Below are positions 1-6,149 of a stretch of DNA of 14,521 bases, one piece after another. Source of the DNA: Nitrososphaerales archaeon TH526 (GTDB lineage: Archaea > Thermoproteota > Nitrososphaeria > Nitrososphaerales > Nitrososphaeraceae); contig JAATVR010000057.1 in assembly GCA_014523665.1 (NCBI GenBank), positions 1 to 14,521 of the forward strand. The letters are read 5' to 3'. Positions within the stretch are counted from its first letter, which is position 1, and every line of letters starts with the position of its first letter. The position numbers and the translations under genes are program-made. The notes under the pieces are model-generated. The model was given only the letters and a program-made list of their open reading frames with translations, searched no databases and had not been told where the DNA came from.

Positions 1-60
1 AACTAATTTTCTCTTAGTGCATCTTTAATACTTTGAAATTCTATATCATGGCGATCCAAA

Positions 61-528
61 ATGCATATAAAATTTGATAAAATCATGGTTGCGATCGATG
101 GTTCAAAGGAATCAATGCACGCAGCAAGTTATGCTATAGGAGTTGCAAAGAGGTATAATGCTACACTGGTTGTTCTCACTATATTGCCACAGGAATTAAG
201 ATATGACTATGAAATTAATCGAGTAGATCCAGAAATACCTATGACCCCCGTGAAGGGCGTGGTAGAATTATCTCGGATGGAGATAGAGGATAAGTGGTTT
301 ACAGGCATCAAAAAAAATGCTTTGGCTAGTAATGTCAGGATCGAGACTGAAATCGTAATGGAAAGGAAATCTGTTGTATCGGATATAATAGAGTATTCTG
401 AAATGCAGAGTATTGATTTGATAGTGATCGGTACAAAGGGAAAAACGGGATTAAGAAGGTTATTACTCGGTAGTGTTGGTCAAGGAGTCCTAGCTTATGC
501 GCACTGCCCTGTACTACTTGTAAGATAG
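61..528 (+). CDS. Universal stress protein, UspA family
   Basis: Single-domain Usp of 155 residues, the usual size. Visible hallmarks are the N-terminal strand with Asp13 in the AIDGS motif, and the C-terminal nucleotide loop G124-x2-G127-x9-G137-S138, which identifies the ATP-binding subclass. The protein ends in the usual hydrophobic strand (CPVLLVR). Usp proteins are cytoplasmic stress or energy-state proteins whose exact targets are mostly unknown, so nothing more specific can be said. The ATG at 61 is preceded by a TTTAATA box at 24-30, about the right distance for a short leader or a leaderless mRNA. A truncated paralogue lies at 9603-9845, and the two share the Trp that begins the C-terminal half (W79 here). 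Confidence 0.95.
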   Translation: MHIKFDKIMVAIDGSKESMHAASYAIGVAKRYNATLVVLTILPQELRYDYEINRVDPEIPMTPVKGVVELSRMEIEDKWFTGIKKNALASNVRIETEIVMERKSVVSDIIEYSEMQSIDLIVIGTKGKTGLRRLLLGSVGQGVLAYAHCPVLLVR

Positions 529-767
529 AGCAGACTCGTGCTTCAGAATTTAAGCTTCCTCTTGAAAATAAGAAGAGAGTGGTCAACAGTGAACGCGTCT
601 GACTTTTCTTGCTACCATACAGACACTTGTCGTCGATGGGTATATTATGATCCGAAAACATTCTAGACCATTATGATTGGGATCCTCATAACAGGGACAC
701 CGCCTGTCCACCCCCGACTGCAAACCTGATGAATAATCGAAACCCTGACCGACGCTTGACTTGACGC

Positions 768-1355
768 CTATGTTAATTTAAGTGTCGCGATCATTTGCAT
801 GAATTGTGGAAGATTAGCTGAAAATTTATCAGGCAAATTGGTATATGTTATTACGTAAGTTCTTTGAGGTCTTTCTATCCACAGTTGCAATTTATGAAAT
901 TCTTGATGTGCTGTACTAACCATGTACTCCAATACCCGTGCAGTCACATTTAACTCGCTTAGTCTCACTGTTGTGGAGTTTACTTCGATACCTTCTAGTT
1001 CATCTACAACCTCGTTCACTGCTTGTTCTACTGATTGATTTCCTGACGGAAATATGAATACATTTACAGATGGGTTACGAGGCTCAACCCCTGTAGAAGG
1101 ACCGAGAAACTCAATGATGGAACTATTCTCAGCAGCTGGATACTCCCTGTTTTCCCACGAAGACGGATAGTTCATTTCGAAATTGACTCCCGGATTTCTA
1201 TATAAGGACATCGTTTCGTTGGATTCCTGTGCAAAAATCGAGGCAGAATTCTCGACAGCTAACTGGATCAAAAACAGTAGAATGCCAAATACAGAAATTA
1301 ACGTTACCACATTAGAGATATATAAATTAGACAGAGGGAAGTTTTCGTCTTTCAT
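768..1355 (-). CDS. Secreted PsbP-like protein
   Basis: 195 residues from the chosen ATG. A short N-terminal stretch is followed by a strongly hydrophobic segment (about residues 11-33) ending near SIFAQ, which looks like a signal peptide or membrane anchor. The mature part starts with a strand-rich pattern (YRNPGVNFEMNYPSSWE) and ends with ANLPQFMQMIATLKL. This layout is that of PsbP-like domains, which are common as exported single-domain proteins in Nitrososphaerota; their role there is unknown and need not involve photosynthesis. The frame is open up to an ATG at 1451, giving 32 extra residues. I prefer 1355 because it places the hydrophobic segment correctly for a signal peptide. A possible TATA-like element (AATAAA on this strand, 1381-1386) precedes it. 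A start at 1451 cannot be excluded. Confidence 0.8.
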   Translation of the reverse strand: MKDENFPLSNLYISNVVTLISVFGILLFLIQLAVENSASIFAQESNETMSLYRNPGVNFEMNYPSSWENREYPAAENSSIIEFLGPSTGVEPRNPSVNVFIFPSGNQSVEQAVNEVVDELEGIEVNSTTVRLSELNVTARVLEYMVSTAHQEFHKLQLWIERPQRTYVITYTNLPDKFSANLPQFMQMIATLKLT

Positions 1356-1792
1356 ATTGATTATTGTCTTTAAATTAACGTTTATTTCTGTATTACAGAT
1401 ATTACTCGCAAGACTTTCAATACTTAATTTCGTGTTATGAATTCTAATCATATTGAGTATAAGTAAATTCTTCTGAGATTATAGATCTAACTCTTGCCGT
1501 CCACGAAGTCTCATAATTTTTCTCCAGATTGTACTCACGTAGATAACACGCAAATTAGAATTTGCAATTTAGCAAGGGCCATCAAGGCAAGCTCATTGGG
1601 GGCCTAATGCTCATTATGTTTGTGTGGTGGGGTATTTCCAAGAAATGATAGATGCATAATCACCATTAGTATCTTCCTAACCTCACTCAAACAAGTGTCC
1701 TAGATCTGCCTGTTAGTCTCTGACCTTCGGCATGCTTTCAGCATCTCTATTTCAAACAGTAAAATTATTCTTCCCAAGATACTATACAAAAC
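1356..1792. other. Intergenic stretch between two minus-strand genes
   Basis: This stretch holds the upstream region of the PsbP-like gene (including its alternative start at 1451) and the 3' flank of the formate dehydrogenase gene. I see no convincing coding frame. One perfect small hairpin is present at 1550-1565 (GCAAAT, loop TAGA, ATTTGC). Short T-tracts on the minus strand just after the dehydrogenase stop (T4 at 1788-1791) could serve as an archaeal U-rich terminator, but the signal is weak. Confidence 0.4.
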
Positions 1793-2848
1793 TTAGGTTT
1801 TGAAAGCATAGCTGTAACTAGCACTCACCACCTTACCACCGTCTACAATAAGGTATTGCTGCTCAAGAGGGCGATTTTCGAGAAAACGTGAGAGGCAATC
1901 TTTTATTCCATTTGAATATCTCGCTTGGGCTTCCAATGTCGTTCCGGAATAATGAGGTACCATTGCATGATTAGGCATATGTCGCCATGGATGGTCCTTT
2001 GGAGCTGGCTGTGGGTACCAAACGTCACCGGCATATCCAGCCAAATGACCCACTTCCAAAGCTTCAACAAGTGCTGCGGTATCGACAATCTTCCCTCTAG
2101 CTGTGTTTACTAGGTATGCACCTTTTTTCATTCGGAAAATAAGATTACGATCAAACATACCGTCAGTCTCAGGAGTTAATGGGGTATTGATCGTAATTAC
2201 ATCAGATTGTTCTACAAGCTGTTCCCTAGAAGTGAATCTAGCACCAAGCACTTGTTCCTCGACGGTGCGTAACGGAAATTGATCATAATAAAGCATTTTT
2301 ACGTTAAATGCTTTCAGTCGTTCGCAAACTCTTTGTCCAATCCTACCCATCCCAATAATCCCCACAGTCTTATCTTCTAAATCATGCGCTCTAGCTGCGA
2401 TCTCTGCTATATCCCATCTTCCTTCCAAAACTTGGTTATAAGCGGGGATATAATTTCGTACCAAGGCCAAAATATGCATGACAACCTGTTCGGCCACACT
2501 TACCACGTTACTACCTGTAATCTCTGCTACAGTTATTTTACTTGCGGCTGCTGCACCAAGATCTATATGATCTGAACCTATACCGGCAGTCAGGATCAGC
2601 TTTAGGTTGGGGGCGTGCGAAATTCTTTCCTTTGTCAGATAGGCTGGCCAAAAAGGGGTAGTTATAATAATATCAGTTGAAGGGAGATGTTTGTCCAATT
2701 CTGTCTCTTTATCGGTTAATACGATAAGTTCGTGCCCTTTTCCTGCAAGAAATTCCCTTAGTCCCAGGGCATTTTCTGCAGAACCTAGTAGTGTTGGGGT
2801 CCTCTTAGCTATCTCTCCTCCTGAATAAAGAACGGCTACAATTTTCAT
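1793..2848 (-). CDS. fdh: NAD-dependent formate dehydrogenase (D-2-hydroxyacid dehydrogenase superfamily)
   Basis: 351 residues. It likely oxidises formate to CO2 with NAD+ in the cytoplasm (EC 1.17.1.9); this is the single-subunit, metal-free enzyme, not the molybdenum type. The formate dehydrogenase signatures are present: TPFWPAY with Pro65-Phe66 and Ile90 in TAGIGSDH (substrate pocket), Asn114 in the SNVVSVAE stretch, the Rossmann motif GMGRIG at 166-171, Asp189 after the second strand (favours NAD+ over NADP+), Arg251 in NTARGK, and Gln280 in QPAPKDHPW. The formate-specific pair Gln280/His299 (PHYSGTT) replaces the Glu/His pair of ordinary D-2-hydroxyacid dehydrogenases, which is the main reason for the specific call. 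It is slightly shorter than bacterial homologues of about 400 residues because the N-terminus is compact. A TATA-like CTTAAAAG lies about 26 bp upstream, so the mRNA is probably leaderless. It is divergent from the putative regulator at 2952. Confidence 0.92.
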   Translation of the reverse strand: MKIVAVLYSGGEIAKRTPTLLGSAENALGLREFLAGKGHELIVLTDKETELDKHLPSTDIIITTPFWPAYLTKERISHAPNLKLILTAGIGSDHIDLGAAAASKITVAEITGSNVVSVAEQVVMHILALVRNYIPAYNQVLEGRWDIAEIAARAHDLEDKTVGIIGMGRIGQRVCERLKAFNVKMLYYDQFPLRTVEEQVLGARFTSREQLVEQSDVITINTPLTPETDGMFDRNLIFRMKKGAYLVNTARGKIVDTAALVEALEVGHLAGYAGDVWYPQPAPKDHPWRHMPNHAMVPHYSGTTLEAQARYSNGIKDCLSRFLENRPLEQQYLIVDGGKVVSASYSYAFKT

Positions 2849-2870
2849 AGACTTAGATTAAATGTGCTTC

Positions 2871-2876
2871 TTTTAA
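2871..2876 (-). promoter_or_regulatory. TATA box of formate dehydrogenase gene
   Basis: TTTTAA on the plus strand, read CCTTAAAAG on the minus strand, is centred about 26 bp upstream of the ATG at 2848. This is the spacing expected for a leaderless archaeal transcript. Inferred from spacing and composition only. Confidence 0.5.
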
Positions 2877-2897
2877 GGTTATCGAAGGCATCCAGCC

Positions 2898-2914
2898 AGT
2901 TAACTTGGTTAACT
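2898..2914. promoter_or_regulatory. Perfect 7-3-7 palindrome, candidate operator
   Basis: AGTTAAC-TTG-GTTAACT is a perfect inverted repeat in the 103-bp gap between the divergent formate dehydrogenase gene and the helix-turn-helix protein gene. It ends 6 bp before the TATATT box of the latter, so a bound protein would touch its BRE/TATA region. It also lies 21 bp upstream of the dehydrogenase TATA box, a place where activators can bind. Binding by the neighbouring protein is an inference. Confidence 0.55.
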
Positions 2915-2920
2915 AAAGAA

Positions 2921-2926
2921 TATATT
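2921..2926 (+). promoter_or_regulatory. TATA box of the Roadblock-like/HTH gene
   Basis: TATATT preceded by a purine-rich AAAGAA (BRE-like), centred 28 bp upstream of the TTG at 2952. The spacing supports a leaderless transcript and decides the TTG start. Confidence 0.55.
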
Positions 2927-2951
2927 TCCCTCCTCGTTACAAGCATTTCCA

Positions 2952-3470
2952 TTGAATACAACAGATCTTTTAAAGGGTATTCTCAAGCTGGACACGAATA
3001 TCAGATTCATAGGATTATTGGAAAAGTCAGGTCATCTCTATTCTGGTGGCCCCATGGAAGGCATAGTGCAACACCTAACAGGTAGGAATTCTGAGGTAAG
3101 CCTATCGCAGACGGCTCACATAGTTCAGATAAGGAAAAATTTTTCCACAGATTTGGGAGAACTCAAGTATATGGTGTATGCTCATGATAAAGTACTAGTA
3201 TTCAGTATACCAATCTTAGCAGATTTTATATTGGTATTTTCTACCGAAAAAAATGTAAATGTGAATACCATCGTAACCACTATCACGGATTATGTCAAGA
3301 GTGTCGAGCCAGAATTAGAACTTGAGAAACCAAGAAAAATGGTAGACGAGGAAAAGAGAAGAATGGTGAGAAACCTGTATGATTCTGGTATAACTGAAGA
3401 CCTGATTGCCGAACAGATGGATCTTGACGTTAATACAGTCAAAATTCTAATTCAGGAGACTATCGCGTAG
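2952..3470 (+). CDS. Roadblock/LC7-like domain protein with C-terminal helix-turn-helix (DUF6659-like)
   Basis: 172 residues from a TTG start chosen for its spacing to the TATA box; no ATG lies near it in frame. Residues 1 to about 122 (IRFIGLLEKSGHLYSGG, then strand-rich VYAHDKVLVFSIPIL and FILVFSTEKN) have the Roadblock/LC7-like pattern of a thaumarchaeal family that I recall as DUF6659; that name is from memory. A charged linker follows (EPELELEKPRKMVDEEKRR). The last about 35 residues (RNLYDSGITEDLIAEQMDLD then VNTVKILI) read as a helix-turn-helix of the 'GxxxxxIAxxMxxxxxTVxxxL' kind. A sensor or dimerisation domain joined to a DNA-binding tail suggests a transcription factor. The divergent formate dehydrogenase gene and the palindrome between them are the obvious candidate targets. 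Function is inferred. Confidence 0.75.
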   Translation: MNTTDLLKGILKLDTNIRFIGLLEKSGHLYSGGPMEGIVQHLTGRNSEVSLSQTAHIVQIRKNFSTDLGELKYMVYAHDKVLVFSIPILADFILVFSTEKNVNVNTIVTTITDYVKSVEPELELEKPRKMVDEEKRRMVRNLYDSGITEDLIAEQMDLDVNTVKILIQETIA

Positions 3471-3784
3471 AATTATCTTGAAGTACATACATGACAGATA
3501 GATGTCTGGGTCCCTAAACATGTCGGTCTAATTCAGGATTATTGTCCGGTGACCGTCATCTCTATTATTGACACTTTTTCCTTCACGACCGATTGATAAA
3601 TCAACTATTTTTCAAAAATTGGCTTTGCCGATAGTATTCATAAGTTTGTTGTTAGAGTAGACCAATGTGTATGAGAGAATTAAAAAACAAGATAAATTGC
3701 TAATATCTATTCATGATATACTAAGAGTCTTAATTTAGCTTATCTTGTAAACATTTAAATTTAAATTCTATTACCTTCTTCCTG
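3471..3784. other. Intergenic stretch
   Basis: No coding frame seen. It contains a T5 tract at 3575-3579 that may end the upstream transcript. It also contains two small palindromes, TTGAT-AA-ATCAA at 3593-3604 and ATTTTT-C-AAAAAT at 3607-3619, and the AT-rich promoter of the next gene near 3753-3766. Confidence 0.4.
3753..3766 (+). promoter_or_regulatory. TATA region of the small secreted protein gene
   Basis: ATTTAAATTTAAAT contains two TTTAAA boxes centred about 22 and 28 bp upstream of the ATG at 3785, consistent with a leaderless transcript. Confidence 0.5.
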
Positions 3785-4090
3785 ATGAAAATAATAGGTA
3801 CGCAAAAATTCTCCAGTCTTATGTACATAGCCTGCCTTACAATTACCTCGATAGCTTTTGGCTCACTGTTTGCAACACCGCAGTTATTGCTCGCGCAAGG
3901 CGGAGCAAATGAGACATTTTTTGAAGCCGCGGTAAGAGAAGCTGGCCAGGGAGAGCAGCCAAATCAGACAGCAACAGCACCAGCTCCTAGCCCACAGCCT
4001 AGCTCAACAGAGCAGCCAAATCAGACTCAATCACAAAATCCATTCGAACAATTAGGCCAAGCGATATCGAAGCTCTTTGGCGGGAAATAA
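3785..4090 (+). CDS. Small secreted Gln/Pro/Asn-rich protein
   Basis: 101 residues and not recognised as a named family. Residues 1-37 form a clear signal peptide: a basic start, a hydrophobic core (YIACLTITSIAFGSLFA) and a likely cleavage near LLLAQ-GG. The mature part of about 63 residues is low in complexity, with a PAPSPQPSS stretch and the hexapeptide EQPNQT twice. The hexapeptides are encoded by two identical 17-bp DNA copies (3953-3969 and 4010-4026), so one may derive from the other by a local duplication. The C-terminus (FEQLGQAISKLFGGK) is amphipathic. Such a protein may be a surface or cell-envelope-associated peptide; no activity can be assigned. A good terminator follows. Confidence 0.8.
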   Translation: MKIIGTQKFSSLMYIACLTITSIAFGSLFATPQLLLAQGGANETFFEAAVREAGQGEQPNQTATAPAPSPQPSSTEQPNQTQSQNPFEQLGQAISKLFGGK

Positions 4091-4124
4091 CATCCATTAA
4101 TAGTGAATAAACCGCAATTAACCC

Positions 4125-4154
4125 GCTCCATGAAATCGGAGCCTCCACTTTTTT
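4125..4154 (+). terminator. Hairpin plus T-tract terminator
   Basis: GCTCC (4125-4129) and GGAGC (4138-4142) form a 5-bp stem with an 8-base loop. T6 follows at 4149-4154 and T5 at 4168-4172. It sits 35 bp after the stop codon of the small secreted protein gene, so it probably ends that transcript. Confidence 0.5.
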
Positions 4155-4310
4155 GACATCTCATAACTTTTTCTTATGATTTAACTATTTGGGTCAAATC
4201 TCAAATGTGATATTTTTTCAGATATATCTAACATCAATATTTATCCAAATCCCAGTTAACACGATTCCACTATCATGTATGTCACTAAATCCGAAGATCA
4301 TAGAGCCGAT

Positions 4311-4354
4311 TGAGCTATCTGGATAGCCGAGTTGAGCTATCTGGATAGCCGAGT
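4311..4354. repeat. 22-bp tandem repeat, two exact copies, each with an internal palindrome
   Basis: Two identical 22-bp units (4311-4332 and 4333-4354), with TGAG of a third beginning at 4355. Each unit carries the inverted repeat GCTATC-TG-GATAGC (4314-4327 and 4336-4349). Two palindromes exactly 22 bp apart lie on the same helix face after about two turns, as expected for a cooperative protein site. Alternatively, this is a simple replication slippage product. Confidence 0.8.
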
Positions 4355-4817
4355 TGAGTCAAACACCATGTCTTCCAATCTAGCAAATAAAGTAACAGCG
4401 AATGAACATTCAATCCCTAATATTTTGGTCAACAAGCTAATGTTCTTCGTAAGACTATTTTGGGCAAGGTCATTGAAAATATGTTCAATTATATACAATA
4501 ACCCAGAGTACAAATATTGACTATACTCAGATCCGTTGCACAGATAGGACAGTCTATATGTTTCTACTAATTAGTAAATGTATTTTTTGATGCTAAATAC
4601 TTGATTGATTAATACATCTTGAATCCAGAGGTGAAAAGACATCAAATCCAGCTGATAGACTGTAATTCTTGCGTTCATTAATGCTCCTTAATACACGTAT
4701 CAAATGAAGGCTATCACCAAAGGGTAGACCATTAACACGACACATAATCTCAATAAGGAAGTTAGGAAGACCTTCACGATCAAAGCTGGATTGGATATAA
4801 TAGTCTACAATATGGGA
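4337..4817 (-). pseudogene. Possible decayed minus-strand gene, family unknown
   Basis: Two stop-free minus-strand frames lie end to end. The upstream one (4593-4817, 74 codons) has protein-like content such as FDREGLPNFLIEIM and LHLIRVLRSINERK. The first ATG in it is at 4745 and no start lies at its 5' end. The downstream one (4337 to about 4580) includes YLYSGLLYIIEHIFNDLAQ and SLLTKILGIECSFAVTLF. Joining them needs one frameshift near 4595-4615 and passage of one TAA near 4570. No known domain is recognised. It may be a remnant of one gene, a small real gene at 4593-4745, or chance. An opposite-strand frame at 4332-4520 overlaps the lower half and looks no better. Confidence 0.3.
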
Positions 4818-4867
4818 TTAAAAAAAACAGCCGTACCCATTCGTTCTAGTATGACAACCAAGATACA

Positions 4868-5038
4868 TTAAACTGATAGCAAATTGTTCGCTAGTGCAAC
4901 CGCCTTTTCTTCTTCAACCAAAGGTATATTTTCCCATGCGTGCACCGCTTCTCCCTGTACATAGGTTCTTGCAACCGAATCCGTAAAGGGCTCACCTTCA
5001 AGTACCCTAGAGCACCATAAGCATTTCCGTTTACCCAT
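4868..5038 (-). CDS. Small protein with one CxxC motif
   Basis: 56 residues from the ATG at 5038. It begins with a basic patch, then Cys6-x2-Cys9 (KCLWCSRVLEGEP), and continues with an acidic, helical second half ending EEEKAVALANNLLSV. The frame is also open from an ATG at 5068, which would add ten residues. I prefer 5038 because the basic, cysteine-bearing start is typical of small zinc-ribbon-like archaeal proteins. One CxxC alone is not a full zinc site, so metal binding would require a dimer or a partner. An AT-rich element (5073-5084) lies 35-46 bp upstream of 5038. No function is assigned. Confidence 0.5.
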   Translation of the reverse strand: MGKRKCLWCSRVLEGEPFTDSVARTYVQGEAVHAWENIPLVEEEKAVALANNLLSV

Positions 5039-5163
5039 GCTTCTTTTCAGATATCTAGAGACCAACATTGCTTATTAACATATTCATGCTCTCATGTTAG
5101 AAGTAAGGTAAGGGAGGACTACAGTTAGGGTGAGTGGAAATGCGGCCATGCCCTAATCACCGG

Positions 5164-5280
5164 TTAGCACGGCCGCCCATTAATGCTACCCAAAATGTGC
5201 GAAAAATATCCTGCAAGAACATATATTCCAAGCCCAATCAGGACAATTGATCGAGTCATCCCCCTCTTGTGCGGGCGCAT
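5164..5280 (-). CDS. Candidate small single-span membrane protein
   Basis: 38 residues. A basic N-terminus (MRPHKRGMTR) is followed by about 20 hydrophobic residues rich in Ile, Leu, Gly, Val and Tyr (residues 11-30) and a short polar tail ending GRPC. The positive-inside pattern and the uninterrupted membrane segment argue for a real membrane peptide with a cytoplasmic N-terminus. A TATA-like ATATTA on the minus strand (5311-5316) is centred about 33 bp upstream, allowing a leader of a few bases. No homologue is recognised. It is short enough that chance cannot be excluded. Confidence 0.45.
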   Translation of the reverse strand: MRPHKRGMTRSIVLIGLGIYVLAGYFSHILGSINGRPC

Positions 5281-5816
5281 TCTAGAAGTAACTAAAGGTG
5301 AATTGCGCGATAATATGATGTTATACACGAAACGACAGAGATTGTAGTGCTAGCTGCGTAGTAATTTTGGCAGAAAGGATTAACAAACCCCAAAAGGATC
5401 TGGTAAAGTCCCTTAGAAATCAACAGATGGCACTTCAAAAAGAACTGCTGACGATCGCAATTCTGAGGGCTATTACATGAGCAATCAAGTAATATCCGAA
5501 GGTGATGCCGCCGGTTAGATCGAAAGCATAACTAAGTTCCGGAACACCTTTTATTTGAAAGCGTCAACTATATCGCGAGTTTGTCACGAATCCGCATGGT
5601 TGTGAAGGGCGACAGTCTGAAAAGGTCTTTCGCCTTACTTCCTTGTGGATGCATCTCATAACGACCTCCCTTAATACAGTATATGACCGAATTCCGTTAT
5701 GGAGCAAGAAGTATCATCAAATCATTAACAATACTAAGACAGAGATTCATAGGTGGACGACAAAAGAGTATTCTTACAATCAATATTCTTCTTGGTTCTT
5801 AATTCCTTCTTATTTT

Positions 5817-5839
5817 TGAGCAACCCTCACTATTGCTCA
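5817..5839. repeat. Inverted repeat (7-bp stem)
   Basis: TGAGCAA (5817-5823) and TTGCTCA (5833-5839) pair perfectly around a 9-base loop, preceded on the plus strand by T5. It could be an RNA hairpin or a protein site. No gene lies close enough on either side to tell. Confidence 0.4.
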
Positions 5840-6122
5840 CAACTACTGAAATCGAGCGGAATTAGTAACGGATAACAACAACAACAATTTTAACACTTCT
5901 TTTGTTACTAGCTATGTAATATTTGTTGAAATGACGAATTGTAATTCAATCCCACTTAGAGCTAATCCTCAAAATATCACACTGTATCCCCTTTTCCATA
6001 ATCATTTACTTTTTCTGTTGTCTTCCAATATCAAGGTAGGAGTAGAAATATATGTTATCTAAGTTTATGGGTTAGTTTGCAGAATGCTTTATGGTAAACT
6101 CAATCGAAATGAATTATTGTTA

Positions 6123-6130
6123 TTATAATT
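6123..6130 (+). promoter_or_regulatory. TATA box of DMT transporter gene
   Basis: TTATAATT is centred about 24 bp before the ATG at 6150, inside a TTA/ATT-rich tract (about 6113-6149). This points to leaderless transcription. Confidence 0.45.
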
Positions 6131-6149
6131 ATTATGATTATTATTTTAA

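Larger units (their letters stand above)
5281..6149. other. Long gene-poor stretch upstream of the DMT transporter
   Basis: No conventional gene is seen. Three weak signals are present. First, a plus-strand 37-codon frame from a TTG at 5367 to 5480 (starts MAERINKPQKDLVKSLRNQQ), whose content is protein-like but unsupported by a close TATA box. Second, a minus-strand 31-codon frame at 5564-5659 with three Cys and a strong Shine-Dalgarno-like GGGAGGT just upstream of its ATG. Third, a hairpin at 5817-5839, listed separately. A run of CAA/AAC triplets lies near 5876-5890, and the last 45 bases are almost pure A/T promoter sequence. Confidence 0.4.

Noticed and set aside
335..661. Minus-strand frame of 108 codons over the 3' end of the Usp gene
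   Set aside because: It lies mostly opposite a well-supported Usp gene, has no recognisable domain, and is best explained as a shadow frame.
691..709. Small GC-rich hairpin (GGACA/TGTCC) after the Usp gene, possibly an RNA
   Set aside because: The stem is only 5 bp, competes with another pairing of the same bases, and has no T-tract. Too weak to call a terminator or RNA gene.
4332..4520. Plus-strand 62-codon frame starting in the tandem repeat
   Set aside because: The start lies in repeat DNA, no domain is seen, and it competes with a minus-strand open stretch. Not supportable as a gene.
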